Positions 26,491 to 36,137 of a stretch of 64,000 bases of DNA are shown one piece after another. A program made the translations under genes and the position numbers. The stretch's first letter is position 1, and every line of letters begins with the position of its first letter. The notes beneath the pieces are model-generated. The model had not been told where the DNA came from. It saw only the letters and a list, made by a program, of their open reading frames with translations, and searched no databases. Source of the stretch: Candidatus Nitrosacidococcus sp. I8 (GTDB lineage: Bacteria; Pseudomonadota; Gammaproteobacteria; Nitrosococcales; Nitrosococcaceae); contig NZ_OX241534.1 in assembly GCF_945836005.1 (NCBI RefSeq), positions 992,001 through 1,056,000 on the forward strand, written 5' to 3'.

Positions 26491-27840
26491 ATGGTAAATT
26501 ACGATTTTGATCTTTTTATTATAGGAGCTGGATCAGGAGGAGTTCGAGCTGCCCGAGTAGCTGCCCGTTTAGGAGCAAAGGTGGCTATCGCAGAATCCCA
26601 GTATTTAGGGGGTACCTGTGTTAATGTGGGCTGTGTTCCTAAAAAATTCCTTCACTATGCAGCTCATTTTTCAGAAGATTTTGAAGATGCAGTAAATTTC
26701 GGTTGGACGATAAAACAGCCCTGTTTTGATTGGTCTAACTTAATTAAAAATAAAAATAGAGAAATTAAGCGGCTTAATCAAATTTACCAAAATCTTTTAG
26801 AAAAAAATAAAGTAACCCTATTCCATGGCTGGGCTAAGGTAAATAATCCCCATCAAGTCACGATAAACAATCAATCTTATACGGCTGAAAGAATTTTAAT
26901 TGCTACCGGGGGTGTACCGTTTATTCCAGATATTCCGGGTAAAGAGCACATTACTGACTCAAATGGAATGTTTTTCCTTGAAACCTTACCAGAAAAAATT
27001 ATTATTATAGGCGGAGGTTACATTTCAGTTGAGTTTGCTAGTATTTTGAATGGGTTAGGCAGCCAAGTTACTCTGATCTATCGAGGAGACTCATTACTTC
27101 AGAATTTTGATCGAGAGTTAAGGCAGGCTCTTGAATCTGAAATGGTTAAAAGAGGGATTATTCTTCGAGCCAATGTAGAAGTTAAAGCCATTGAAAAACA
27201 AGCACAAGGATTAAATGCTTTACTCCATAATGGAGAGAGGCTTCAGGCAAATAAAATTATGTATGCCATTGGTCGCCGTCCTAATACAGAAAATTTAGGC
27301 TTAGCTGAGTTAGGTGTTAGCTTCAATCCAACAGGAGGAATTATAGTAAACGATTTTTACCAAAGTACCATAACCTCCATCTATGCGATTGGAGATGTAA
27401 TTCAAAAAATTAGTCTTACCCCAGTCGCTACCGCAGAGGCAATGATTCTAGCCCACCATCTTTATGAAGGATCTAGTACTATTTTAGATTACACAAATAT
27501 TCCCACTTGTGTATTTAGCCAACCTAATCTAGCTACAGTAGGGTTTACAGAAGATCAAGCCAAAGAAAAGCTAGGAGATATTAAAGTTTATCGTACTCAA
27601 TTTCGCCCCCTAAAACACACTATAAGTGATCGAGATGAGCGCACCTTCATGAAACTTATTGTAGATAAAACAACAGATAAAGTAGTAGGTGCTCATATGC
27701 TGGGATCAGAGGCTGGTGAAATCATTCAAGGAATAGCCATTGCCATTAAAGCAGGAGCAACCAAAGCACTATTTGATAGCACTATTGGCATCCATCCTAC
27801 CGCAGCAGAAGAGTTTGTCACCATGCGGGATGTAACTTAA
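26491..27840 (+). CDS. gor: Glutathione-disulfide reductase
   Basis: A 449-residue flavoprotein that reduces glutathione disulfide with NADPH in the cytoplasm. It shows the FAD site IIGAGSGGVRAARVAA, redox-active CVNVGC, the NADPH site IIIGGGYISVEFASIL, and the C-terminal HPTAAEEFV with the catalytic His-Glu pair. GxGYIAVEFA followed by YRGDSLLQNFD supports glutathione reductase rather than other family members. It lies 10 bases after the cytochrome gene and 40 bases before a small membrane-protein gene. gshA is found 3 kb further on. Confidence 0.93.
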   Translation: MVNYDFDLFIIGAGSGGVRAARVAARLGAKVAIAESQYLGGTCVNVGCVPKKFLHYAAHFSEDFEDAVNFGWTIKQPCFDWSNLIKNKNREIKRLNQIYQNLLEKNKVTLFHGWAKVNNPHQVTINNQSYTAERILIATGGVPFIPDIPGKEHITDSNGMFFLETLPEKIIIIGGGYISVEFASILNGLGSQVTLIYRGDSLLQNFDRELRQALESEMVKRGIILRANVEVKAIEKQAQGLNALLHNGERLQANKIMYAIGRRPNTENLGLAELGVSFNPTGGIIVNDFYQSTITSIYAIGDVIQKISLTPVATAEAMILAHHLYEGSSTILDYTNIPTCVFSQPNLATVGFTEDQAKEKLGDIKVYRTQFRPLKHTISDRDERTFMKLIVDKTTDKVVGAHMLGSEAGEIIQGIAIAIKAGATKALFDSTIGIHPTAAEEFVTMRDVT

Positions 27841-27880
27841 GATAAAAATATTTAAACTCCATTAGATTTAGGAAAAAATA

Positions 27881-28204
27881 ATGAAATCCATTTTTTATAT
27901 AGGTCCTTTACGAATTGCTCTAGTTGCAATTACCATTACTCTAATTTGGTTGTCTTTCTATACTGACCGTGTTATTACCTTAAAAACTGAATTTGAGCTA
28001 GTGACAAATGCAGTAGCCCCTGCACTCACTTTTATTATGCTTTTTGTGGTTTCCCTTGATATTCTCATGAGCTTTATTGGTAAATTAGATAAAGACGCTA
28101 AAGAGCGTCTACGCTACTGGATTATTATGGGGGTAGATCTCTCCATGATTATTGCTTTAGTCATTGCTTGGAAGCCATTTTTCATGAGGTTATTAGAGAG
28201 CTAA
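27881..28204 (+). CDS. Small inner-membrane protein of unknown function
   Basis: A 107-residue protein with three predicted membrane helices (RIALVAITITLIWLSFY, VAPALTFIMLFVVSLDIL, GVDLSMIIALVIAW). Between helices 2 and 3 is a short charged loop (GKLDKDAKERLRYW). I do not recognise a named family. AGGAAAAAATAATG provides a ribosome site. It may share transcription with gor, and a hairpin follows its stop. Confidence 0.75.
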   Translation: MKSIFYIGPLRIALVAITITLIWLSFYTDRVITLKTEFELVTNAVAPALTFIMLFVVSLDILMSFIGKLDKDAKERLRYWIIMGVDLSMIIALVIAWKPFFMRLLES

Positions 28205-28232
28205 GATGGTGTGATTTATCATCACACCATCT
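28204..28232. terminator. Hairpin between converging genes
   Basis: A perfect 12-bp stem (AGATGGTGTGAT and its complement) with a 5-base loop begins at the stop codon of the small membrane protein. There is no clear T-run on either strand, so termination strength is uncertain. Confidence 0.55.
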
Positions 28233-28240
28233 AAAATCAT

Positions 28241-29947
28241 TTATTTACCTGCAACATTGACTACTTTATGTTGTGCTGTTAATGCACTATAAGTCCAAGG
28301 TTGGCGTTTGGCGAACATATGAACATTAGCCATCATATTCTTTTGGCGGCTACTTGCAATTTCTACCACCTCTAGCACAATCTTGTGCATATCAGGGTAG
28401 TTTGGAGCTACTTTATCTACATCCCATACGGGGAATTGGGTAGGAAGTGCTACCATACTACCTCCTCCGTAAGGAGCATCTACTCTATTAGCAAGAATTA
28501 CCGCACAACGGTTATCTGCTGCTCGAGGTACTAACAAATACTTCCGTTCTTTTTCATCTTGCATTCGGGTAGGCCATAGAATCACATCAGCTCCATTAGC
28601 TCCTAAACAGCGAGCCGCCTCTGGAAATAAACCATCATAGCCCATCATAATCCCCATGCGCCCATAAGGTGTGTTTACTACAGGATATTCTGATCCTGCA
28701 GTACCCCATTGTTGCTCATCACTGAAGAGATGCACTTTACGATAGGACATGATAATTTCACCTTCAAGCCCTAGAAGAAAAGAGGTAGGATAGAGTTTAC
28801 TGCCCACTTCTTCCACATTAGGGACGAGCAGAGCACACTTCTCTGTTTTACATACTTCTCCAAATTTTCGCAGTAATTCCTGATTCATTCCAGCTAACCG
28901 CCGAGCCTCAGCTTCATCAATACGCCAATTAGGTGAAGCGACATATTCAGGTAATACCATCACTTTAATCCCGAACCGTGCACCATGGGTAACTTGCTCA
29001 ATGACTCGATCAAGGGTGGTTGGGTGGGACTCGCAGACATGGGTTTGTGCCGCTGCCATATTAAAGGTCATCTCTGAAGGAATAATCGGTTCTATGCTGG
29101 TCTTTGAAACGGGAGTTTCTTCGTAAGACTTAGTCAAAATACCATAAGTATCTGGGCGACGATCGGTAAATTTATCAGAGCTTAAAGCATAGTGCTTATC
29201 GTCGGCAAGGGTAGGATCAATATTGCTAATGGCCATCCCGTGAATATCCCAAGCTACCGTTGCTTTTACTTCACCCCTAGGATCCACGATCATGCTTCCC
29301 CCGGGATAGTAAATAGATCGTTCTTGCCCTGCTTTAGTCGCTGCACAGATCCAAACTCCATTTTCCAATGCACGAGCAGGTCGCCATAATTCTGCTTGAT
29401 CAATCAGAAAGAAGTTCGCCATATCTAAAATCACTTGAGCCCCTTTTAAGGCAGTACAGCGAGGAATTTCTGGAATTCGCCCATCAAAGCAAATCATCAT
29501 CCCTACCCGACCTAATTCAGTTTCTACTACCGGAAAGCCTCGCTCTCCAAACTTAAACCAATTTTGATCGTGAGTAGTTAAAAATTGCTTATGGTAATGG
29601 ACGACTAATTCCCCTTTGCGATCAAGTAAAATTCCTGTATTAAAAATCTTCTCTGCCTCTGGATCCCACTCAGAAAGACCGCTGGCAATATATACATCAT
29701 GTTGACGTGCTAGCTTTGCTAATCCATGAATAAATTTTCCATCTTTAATAGTCTCTGCAATTTGACGTGCATGAGGTTGAGAGTTATATAAATAACCTAC
29801 ATTCATGCACTCTGGGAATACAATCACCCGAATATTTTGTTGGGCAGCTTGTTTTACATAGTGGGCACAAATTTTAAGATTAGCTTCCACATCACCCATT
29901 TTAGCGAGAGTCTGCACTGCAGCTGCTCGATATTCATAAGATTTCAT
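28241..29947 (-). CDS. Fused double-domain nitrilase/amidohydrolase; second domain lacks the catalytic Cys
   Basis: A 568-residue protein with two carbon-nitrogen hydrolase domains in tandem. Domain 1 (about 6-275) has the complete triad: Glu46 in FPECMNVGY, Lys120 in HYHKQFL, Cys153 in MMICFDGRIPE. Domain 2 (about 293-560) keeps Glu334 (LPEYVASPN) and Lys404 (SYRKVHLF), but the cysteine position is Gly436 (IMMGYDGLFPE). It is therefore expected to be one active and one inactive domain. Family members hydrolyse nitriles or amides and release ammonia. The substrate is not known. It seems monocistronic, with AAGGAGAGAT before the ATG. Confidence 0.88.
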   Translation of the reverse strand: MKSYEYRAAAVQTLAKMGDVEANLKICAHYVKQAAQQNIRVIVFPECMNVGYLYNSQPHARQIAETIKDGKFIHGLAKLARQHDVYIASGLSEWDPEAEKIFNTGILLDRKGELVVHYHKQFLTTHDQNWFKFGERGFPVVETELGRVGMMICFDGRIPEIPRCTALKGAQVILDMANFFLIDQAELWRPARALENGVWICAATKAGQERSIYYPGGSMIVDPRGEVKATVAWDIHGMAISNIDPTLADDKHYALSSDKFTDRRPDTYGILTKSYEETPVSKTSIEPIIPSEMTFNMAAAQTHVCESHPTTLDRVIEQVTHGARFGIKVMVLPEYVASPNWRIDEAEARRLAGMNQELLRKFGEVCKTEKCALLVPNVEEVGSKLYPTSFLLGLEGEIIMSYRKVHLFSDEQQWGTAGSEYPVVNTPYGRMGIMMGYDGLFPEAARCLGANGADVILWPTRMQDEKERKYLLVPRAADNRCAVILANRVDAPYGGGSMVALPTQFPVWDVDKVAPNYPDMHKIVLEVVEIASSRQKNMMANVHMFAKRQPWTYSALTAQHKVVNVAGK

Positions 29948-30012
29948 TTAAAGTATCTCTCCTTAATTACTATTTCAACTACCCTAAATCTAAGGTAATT
30001 ATTACTACTCCT

Positions 30013-30906
30013 CTATAAAGACATCCATAGATGTGCTGCGACTAAAGCACGCCAAGGGGAAAAAGGAGCAAGCCACTTCTCTGCTTCTTCAGCAGTTATT
30101 TTAGACTCTAATCCTAATAATTTTTGCAATCCTCTTCGCATCCCAGCATCTCCATGAAGAGATCCATCTAACCAACTATAACCTCTAAGTAAGCCATAAC
30201 TAATAGTCCAGGGTCCAATACCCGGCACCTCAATAAGTTTTTGAGAAATCTCTTCCACAGATGTTTGCTGAGCCAGCCAATTATCTAAAGGCAAGGTATT
30301 TTCCATAACTCCTTGGCTTAAATTGAGTAAAGTTTTTGCTTTAGTTTTAGCATAGCCTATGCTGCGTAGTTTATCTTGATCTAAGTGGGAAAATGCTTCT
30401 GCATCAGGATGACAATAAATCCCGCTAGAATGCTTTATATTTAGGATTTTAATTAATTTTCTTCTGATAGAAATAGCGGCAGCAAGACTAATCTGTTGAC
30501 CTGTAATAGCCCAAACAAGGGCTTCAAAGGGAGTACTAGATACCGGGACTCTTAATCCTGCTTGTTTTTTCAACAAAGCACCTAATTGAGGATGTTGGTA
30601 ATAAGTTTTTTCAAAATTATTGATATTTTGATTAAGCCCTAGCATTCTTCGTACCATAGAAAGGGCTTCTAATTCAGAAATATCTCTATCCCCATCTACT
30701 TGCAGAGTAGCCACAACCTGTTTTGACTTAAATTGCAAAGTAAGACAAGCAGGCAACCCTTGCCATAAAATTCCTTTCTCTAATAAATTTTTACTGTAAT
30801 CTACCCGTTCTGCTGTTTGCTCTGAATCCCGATCGTGAAATACCAGTATGTTATGACCGTGAAATCCACGGGGTAAATCAAGGTATCCTAAATAGGAAAC
30901 AGCCAT
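30013..30906 (-). CDS. AlkA-type DNA-3-methyladenine glycosylase
   Basis: A 297-residue base-excision repair enzyme. The N-terminal AlkA-like domain is followed by a helix-hairpin-helix (LIEVPGIGPWTISYGLLRG), with the catalytic Asp a little further on in SLHGDAGMRRG. FEALVWAITGQQISLAAA is the family's core helix. It removes alkylated bases such as 3-methyladenine. It diverges from gshA with about 90 bases between them, so both promoters overlap. The stop codon is TAG. Confidence 0.88.
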   Translation of the reverse strand: MAVSYLGYLDLPRGFHGHNILVFHDRDSEQTAERVDYSKNLLEKGILWQGLPACLTLQFKSKQVVATLQVDGDRDISELEALSMVRRMLGLNQNINNFEKTYYQHPQLGALLKKQAGLRVPVSSTPFEALVWAITGQQISLAAAISIRRKLIKILNIKHSSGIYCHPDAEAFSHLDQDKLRSIGYAKTKAKTLLNLSQGVMENTLPLDNWLAQQTSVEEISQKLIEVPGIGPWTISYGLLRGYSWLDGSLHGDAGMRRGLQKLLGLESKITAEEAEKWLAPFSPWRALVAAHLWMSL

Positions 30907-30995
30907 GACAATTAATCTTCCTCCCCTAAGTATGAATAAATAAGGTAAGCTATAATTTTGAGTTTACATTATTGCAGCAAATACCTAAATAATCC

Positions 30996-32564
30996 GTGGA
31001 TAAACAACTGAAATATCATTTACGATGGCTTACTAAATCTGACTATAAAATGCTTCTCAAAGGAGGCAAAAAAGGACTGGAAAAAGAAAGCCTACGCATT
31101 ACTCCTAAAGGCAGTATTGCCCAAACATCTCATCCTCAATCTTTAGGTTCGGCTTTAACCCACCCTTATATTACGACTGATTATTCAGAGGCTTTGCTCG
31201 AGTTTGTAACCCCACCTTGTGAGCAAGTAGAACAAACCCTCGATTTTCTGACTCATACTCATCAATTTACGTATACAAATTTAAATGACGAAATGCTTTG
31301 GGCAGCCAGTATGCCCTGCGCGGTAACAGATGAAAAAGAGATTCCCATTGCCTATTATGGGACTTCTAATGTGGGGCAAATGAAACATGTATATCGCCGT
31401 GGTTTAGGGTATCGCTATGGGCGAGAAATGCAAATTATTGCAGGCATTCATTTTAACTATTCTCTGCCTGAATCCTTTTGGCCAATTTTACAAGCACAAA
31501 ATCATAGCCAATTACCTTTAGCTCACTTTATTAATAAACGCTATATTCACTTACTTCGCAATTTTCACCGTTTAGGCTGGATTATTTCCTATTTATTTGG
31601 TGCTTCTCCTGCAGTTTGTCAGTGTTTCTTAAAAACACCCCATAAAGGATTTATCCACTTTGATTCGTCTACCTATACCTTACCCTATGCTACTTCGCTG
31701 CGAATGAGCGATATTGGCTATAAAAATGATACCCAAGCAGGGGTAGATATTCCCTATAATAACCTTTCAGAATATATTGAAGGGCTTACTAAAGCTATTG
31801 AAACCCCCTTTCCACCCTACGAGAAAATTGGCGTGGAAGTGGATGGGTCCTATCGTCAGCTCAATGCTAATGTTCTGCAAATTGAAAATGAGTTTTATAG
31901 CTTTATTCGCCCAAAACAAATTACTCAATCCGGTGAAAAACCTACCCTTGCATTAAAACGCCGAGGGGTACAGTACATTGAAGTTAGAGCATTGGATATT
32001 AACCCTTATGAGCCATTAGGGGTAAATCAACATCAACTCTATTTTTTAGAAGCTTTTCTCATTTTATGCCTGCTAAAAGCAAGTCCTAATTTAGATTCAA
32101 ATCAGCGTAAAGAGGCAGAACATAATCAACGAAAAGTGGCTTGTTGTGGGAGAGATCCAGTACTTAATCTCCAACAAAATGGAGAAAATACACTGCTTAA
32201 AACTTGGGCATTGGAAATTTATCAAGAAATGGAAGAAATCTGCTCTTTGCTGGATCAAGGACTAGAGGATCAACCTTACACCACTGCTCTTACCCAACAA
32301 TATCCCCTTATTGAAGATCCAGATCTCACCCCTTCTGCCCAAATTTTGGCAGAAATGAAGAAAACAGGAAGAACTTTTTATCGACTAGCTATAGATCTCT
32401 CTCAGCAGCACGCAAATTATTTTAAAGAGATCCCCTTTAGCCAAGATAAGATGGAGTATTTTACCCAGCTAGCTCAAACATCTTGGCAGAAACAGCGGCA
32501 TATGGAGGCCACCGATACCCTCTCTTTTAAAGAATATTTAGCCCACTATTTAGCTCAAAAATAA
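30996..32564 (+). CDS. gshA: Glutamate-cysteine ligase
   Basis: A 522-residue enzyme of the proteobacterial GshA type; it makes gamma-glutamylcysteine, the first step in glutathione synthesis. Start is GTG at 30996. Motifs: GKKGLEKESLRITPKG at 24-39, TDYSEALLEFVTPP, FHRLGWIISYLFGASPAVC, and YIEVRALDINPYEPLG. Length matches E. coli GshA (518). Together with gor 3 kb upstream this shows a complete glutathione reduction route; gshB is not in the window. Confidence 0.94.
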   Translation: MDKQLKYHLRWLTKSDYKMLLKGGKKGLEKESLRITPKGSIAQTSHPQSLGSALTHPYITTDYSEALLEFVTPPCEQVEQTLDFLTHTHQFTYTNLNDEMLWAASMPCAVTDEKEIPIAYYGTSNVGQMKHVYRRGLGYRYGREMQIIAGIHFNYSLPESFWPILQAQNHSQLPLAHFINKRYIHLLRNFHRLGWIISYLFGASPAVCQCFLKTPHKGFIHFDSSTYTLPYATSLRMSDIGYKNDTQAGVDIPYNNLSEYIEGLTKAIETPFPPYEKIGVEVDGSYRQLNANVLQIENEFYSFIRPKQITQSGEKPTLALKRRGVQYIEVRALDINPYEPLGVNQHQLYFLEAFLILCLLKASPNLDSNQRKEAEHNQRKVACCGRDPVLNLQQNGENTLLKTWALEIYQEMEEICSLLDQGLEDQPYTTALTQQYPLIEDPDLTPSAQILAEMKKTGRTFYRLAIDLSQQHANYFKEIPFSQDKMEYFTQLAQTSWQKQRHMEATDTLSFKEYLAHYLAQK

Positions 32565-33131
32565 TTAGTTGTGTTTTTGATAGGTACCCATCAATTCTTT
32601 TACTGTAATCACATGGTTCTCCATAGCCTGTTCTAATTGTGCCTTATTAGGTTGTTTTAAATCAGGTAACGCTGTATCTAAAGCATAGAGTTTAAAAAAA
32701 TAGCGATGACGACCAATAGGGGGACAAGGTCCGCCATAGGCTAGTCGCTTCCAGTTGTTTAATCCTCCTAAAGTGCCTTTAGGCAAGCTTTCAAGATTAA
32801 TTCCTTCAGCTAACTCAGTAGTAGCAAAAGGAAGGTTATAAAGCACCCAATGTACCCAAGTGAGCTTTGGTGCTTTAGGATCAGGAGCGTCTGGATCATA
32901 TACAATGAGTGCTAAACTCTTAGCACCTTTAGGAAGATGATTCCAAGTAAGTTCAGGAGAAATATCTTGCCCTTCACAGGTATATTTCTCTGGAATCGCC
33001 TCTTGATGATTAAAAGCGGGCGAGGTAAACGTAAAATTATCCGCTACTGAAAAATTGCTAATACTTATTCCTAATAGAAAGAAAAACAGATACTGTTGAA
33101 ATCTATCACTCATAACATACTTACATCTCAT
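32565..33131 (-). CDS. PEBP/YbhB-family protein, exported
   Basis: A 188-residue phosphatidylethanolamine-binding-protein-like (Raf kinase inhibitor-like) protein. The signal peptide is best read from Met7 (MSDRFQQYLFFFLLGISI). Core motifs: ISPELTW, YDPDAPDPKAP, WVHWVLYNLP and GGPCPPIGRHRYFFKLYALD. The ATG directly follows the TAA of the upstream S9 peptidase gene, so translation is probably coupled; Met7 (33113) is an alternative. Its stop abuts that of gshA on the other strand. The role of the family in bacteria is poorly known. Confidence 0.88.
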   Translation of the reverse strand: MRCKYVMSDRFQQYLFFFLLGISISNFSVADNFTFTSPAFNHQEAIPEKYTCEGQDISPELTWNHLPKGAKSLALIVYDPDAPDPKAPKLTWVHWVLYNLPFATTELAEGINLESLPKGTLGGLNNWKRLAYGGPCPPIGRHRYFFKLYALDTALPDLKQPNKAQLEQAMENHVITVKELMGTYQKHN

Positions 33132-35066
33132 TTAAAGATTATCAATTTGGATTGGCTCAAGGGCATCGGCAGGGGTAAAGCCAAAAATTTTGCCATAAAA
33201 GTAAAGCTCGCTTTTTAAGGCATGACTGATATTTTCCGCTTTACGAAATCCGTGCTGTTCATCAGGGAAAGTAATATAGGCAACAGGTAACCCTTTTTCT
33301 TTTAAAAGTTTAACCATGGTCTCTGCTTGGCTAGGTGGTACTACTTTATCCTCCAGTCCCTGAAAGAAAATAATCGGACAATCTATCTTATCGATACTAT
33401 GAATTGGAGATCTCGCTTTATAGTGTTGTGCTTGCTCTGGATAGGGACCGATCAACTGATCTAAATAACGAGATTCAAACTTATGGGTATCTTCAGCTAA
33501 GGCCTCTAAATCACTAATGCCATAATAATTTGCCCCCGCTTTAAATAGATTATGAAAAGTCAAAGCAGCTAAGGTGGTAAACCCTCCGGCACTACTGCCT
33601 CGAATAGCTAATCGATCTGAATCCACTTTTCCTTGCTGGACTAAATATTTAGCCCCATAAATACAATCTTCTACATCGGCAATGCCCCATTGTCCTATGA
33701 GCTGTTGACGATAGGTGCGACCATAACTAGTACTGCCCCGATAATTTACATCTAATACCCCAAACCCCCGACTCGTCCAATATTGAATTTTCAGATTTAA
33801 AGTGTTATTTGTCGCTGCAGTAGGTCCTCCATGGCTGATCACTAATAAAGGAGGTCGCTCTGTTTCGGATCCCATAAAATTTTTATTTTCAGGAGGATAG
33901 AAAAATCCGTAGGCGATAGTGCCATTACCCGTAGAAAAACTAATAGGCTCTCCATAAGAAAGCCAATTTGAATCAAATTGCGTAGTATTGGATTGATGAA
34001 GGGTAGTAAGTTTATCTATCTTCATATCTAAAGTTGCCACTTCAGGAAATATAGTAGGTGCTGCACCAATAAAAACTACTTGTTTATCATTAGCATGTAA
34101 AAAATTAATCCCTGTATAAGGAGTATTTATTTCTTCTAAAACCCCGCTTTGGGTATCTATATAAGCCAAGTGATCAACACTTTCTTGACTATAAGTGCAG
34201 ATTATTTTGTGAGGAGAAATAAAACTGTAAGTAGATTGCCCAAAAATCCACTGAGGTAAGCCAAATTCGGCTTCCATAGGTAGAATTGCTTTAATTTTTT
34301 TACCATCCCATCGGTATAAATTCCACCAGTTTGAACGATCAGAGATAAAATATAGTTCTCCTGTAGGAGACCATTCAGGCTGAAAAATAGATTCTTGATT
34401 TCCCCCAACAACCTTTACCTTCTCAGCCAAATTCCCCTGTGCATCAATACGAGCCACCCACAGTTCTGTACTATCCCAAGGCATATTAGGATGGTGCCAA
34501 CAAATCCAAGCTAAATAATTCCTATCAGGGCTTAAGCGAAGGGTGGCATAAAAATCTGCCCCTGACTCCAGGATAGTAATAGAGTGAGTATTTCCTTCTA
34601 AATCAATACTCACAATAGTATTAATAGGTTCTTTACCACTACTACTATGATCTTCACGAACATAAATCAATCGATTGCGTTGTTTATCATAAACTCCATC
34701 AGCGTAACGATAAGCCCCTTCTGGTGTGATGGGTTGTGGATCAGTATCTAATTCCTGTGCGTAGAGTCTTTGATCGGCAAAATGAGAGAAAAATACCCGA
34801 TCTTCATCCGTAACTAAATAAGCCCCGCCTCCATATTCATGAACTCTAGTTCTGATATTGTAAGGAACCGGAGTAACCTCATATATTTCTTCTTCATCAG
34901 ATCGATACATCAGTACTCCCCGCCCTCCTTCTTGAGGTCGAGTTTCTAACCAATAAGCACCCGTTTTGGTGAGTGTAGTTTGCCCTAGACCAATGGTTCC
35001 CTGAGTGATTTGTTCTGTGGTAATAGGAGATTGCCACGTGCCGTAGGGTTTTATGGAGGCTGTCAT
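33132..35066 (-). CDS. S9-family prolyl-oligopeptidase-like peptidase
   Basis: A 644-residue cytoplasmic serine peptidase. A beta-propeller domain forms about the first 390 residues. The alpha/beta-hydrolase domain has the nucleophile Ser in AIRGSSAGGFTTL, the Asp in GLEDKVVPPSQAE and the His in PDEQHGFRK; ISHGGPTAATNN provides the oxyanion strand. Members of the dipeptidyl/acylaminoacyl peptidase group cut short peptides. It lies 8 bases behind the aspartic protease gene and directly ahead of the PEBP gene, so the three form one operon. Confidence 0.9.
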   Translation of the reverse strand: MTASIKPYGTWQSPITTEQITQGTIGLGQTTLTKTGAYWLETRPQEGGRGVLMYRSDEEEIYEVTPVPYNIRTRVHEYGGGAYLVTDEDRVFFSHFADQRLYAQELDTDPQPITPEGAYRYADGVYDKQRNRLIYVREDHSSSGKEPINTIVSIDLEGNTHSITILESGADFYATLRLSPDRNYLAWICWHHPNMPWDSTELWVARIDAQGNLAEKVKVVGGNQESIFQPEWSPTGELYFISDRSNWWNLYRWDGKKIKAILPMEAEFGLPQWIFGQSTYSFISPHKIICTYSQESVDHLAYIDTQSGVLEEINTPYTGINFLHANDKQVVFIGAAPTIFPEVATLDMKIDKLTTLHQSNTTQFDSNWLSYGEPISFSTGNGTIAYGFFYPPENKNFMGSETERPPLLVISHGGPTAATNNTLNLKIQYWTSRGFGVLDVNYRGSTSYGRTYRQQLIGQWGIADVEDCIYGAKYLVQQGKVDSDRLAIRGSSAGGFTTLAALTFHNLFKAGANYYGISDLEALAEDTHKFESRYLDQLIGPYPEQAQHYKARSPIHSIDKIDCPIIFFQGLEDKVVPPSQAETMVKLLKEKGLPVAYITFPDEQHGFRKAENISHALKSELYFYGKIFGFTPADALEPIQIDNL

Positions 35067-35074
35067 AGATAATT

Positions 35075-35794
35075 TTATTTACTTAACACAATTTGATTTT
35101 TTTGATCGTCAATGGTGATCACATAATGCCTCAATACATTCATACCTAATAAGCCATAAGATCCTAATAATTGATCTTCAATAAAAGCAGCTTCCACGTT
35201 AGGGATTTTTTCAGATCCTAGGGTAAGTATTTTTAATTGGCTAAGTTTTGCTTGCAAAGCTCCATTAGCCGTTTGAATTTCTTGATCTTTTAGCTGATTA
35301 GGGTTCAACCCTAATTTAGGCATAGCAGAAGTAGGTAATACCACTAAGGAAGCTCCTGTATCCACTAACAAGGGTATAGTAATGGCAGTTCCTATTCCTT
35401 GAATGGAAACTTGCACTAAGTGATGAGTACCACTACGGGTAGTGTTTAAAACTATTTTATTAGGAAATACAGGAGGAGCTGCAGTTTTTTCACTTAAGAT
35501 TAGAATTTCCTTAATTCTTTGATTATCGGCTGTATGTACTAGAATATAGTTAAAATCTACCAGTAATTTTTGAATTTGCCTTTGAAGTGAACCTTGAACT
35601 AAGGGCAGAGCTGGAATATCTCTGGTTCTCTCTAGTCCTTTAATTAGAATATGTTCTCTTACCCCAATTTCCCCTAGTTCCTCTGCCAAGCTATCTTCAA
35701 ATAAGGGTAAATCCTCATCTGCAATGACTAACAAGCCTCCTAGCCACAAGCCAAGAGTAAGTAAGAAGTAATTGAATTGCTGTTTATATCTCAT
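35075..35794 (-). CDS. Retropepsin-like aspartic protease, membrane-anchored or exported
   Basis: A 239-residue protein. An N-terminal hydrophobic segment (FLLTLGLWLGGLLVIA) serves as signal or anchor. The C-terminal clan-AA domain has the catalytic LVDTGASLVVLPTSAM near residues 147-162 and the flap/second half YGLLGMNVLRHYVITID. One active site per chain implies a dimer. It is the first gene of the operon with the S9 peptidase and the PEBP protein; 343 bases without a clear gene lie upstream. Confidence 0.85.
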   Translation of the reverse strand: MRYKQQFNYFLLTLGLWLGGLLVIADEDLPLFEDSLAEELGEIGVREHILIKGLERTRDIPALPLVQGSLQRQIQKLLVDFNYILVHTADNQRIKEILILSEKTAAPPVFPNKIVLNTTRSGTHHLVQVSIQGIGTAITIPLLVDTGASLVVLPTSAMPKLGLNPNQLKDQEIQTANGALQAKLSQLKILTLGSEKIPNVEAAFIEDQLLGSYGLLGMNVLRHYVITIDDQKNQIVLSK

Positions 35795-35906
35795 ATTTTC
35801 AGTATAGGAAATTTATTCCTATACAACAAAATAAAAATTAGATACACTTAAAGTTAATTATAACAATAAACAAGTAAATAAATAATTATTAATAATTATT
35901 TATTTA

Positions 35907-35980
35907 TAAAATTATCTTACCTATCTACCATTTTACCGAGATAGTACTCTTAGTCCCGATTTTAAGATCGGGATTTTTTT
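35907..35980 (+). ncRNA. Candidate small RNA ending in an orphan terminator
   Basis: A clear rho-independent terminator (ATCCCGATCTT-type stem: CCCGAT...ATCGGG plus eight T) lies at 35952-35980 on the plus strand, although the only neighbour on its left is a divergent gene. An additional small stem (TATCT...AGATA) lies at about 35931-35953. The 5' end is a guess; the promoter could lie in the AT palindrome. It could alternatively be a leader attenuator of the following restriction gene. Confidence 0.4.
35952..35980 (+). terminator. Orphan rho-independent terminator upstream of the type ISP gene
   Basis: Stem TCCCGAT/ATCGGGA with a short AT loop followed by eight T on the plus strand. It faces the restriction gene and follows no coding gene. 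Confidence 0.75.
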
Positions 35981-36137
35981 TGCCACTAAGGCAGGTAAAC
36001 AGCTGCTATTCATTCCCAATCTTTACAAATCCAGCCAAAAATTTAATACTTCTAAAATAAAAACTAATTAGCTTATTATTAATTAAGATTTTTATTAAAA
36101 AATTACAAATATAATTAACCATCTATCAAGGAACCCT

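Larger units (their letters stand above)
35795..36137. other. Intergenic region with a perfect 32-bp AT palindrome
   Basis: The perfect palindrome spans 35875-35906 (only A and T). Behind it is a short transcribed-looking segment that ends in the plus-strand terminator at 35952-35980. No open frame longer than a few codons with a ribosome site is seen before 36138. Confidence 0.7.
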
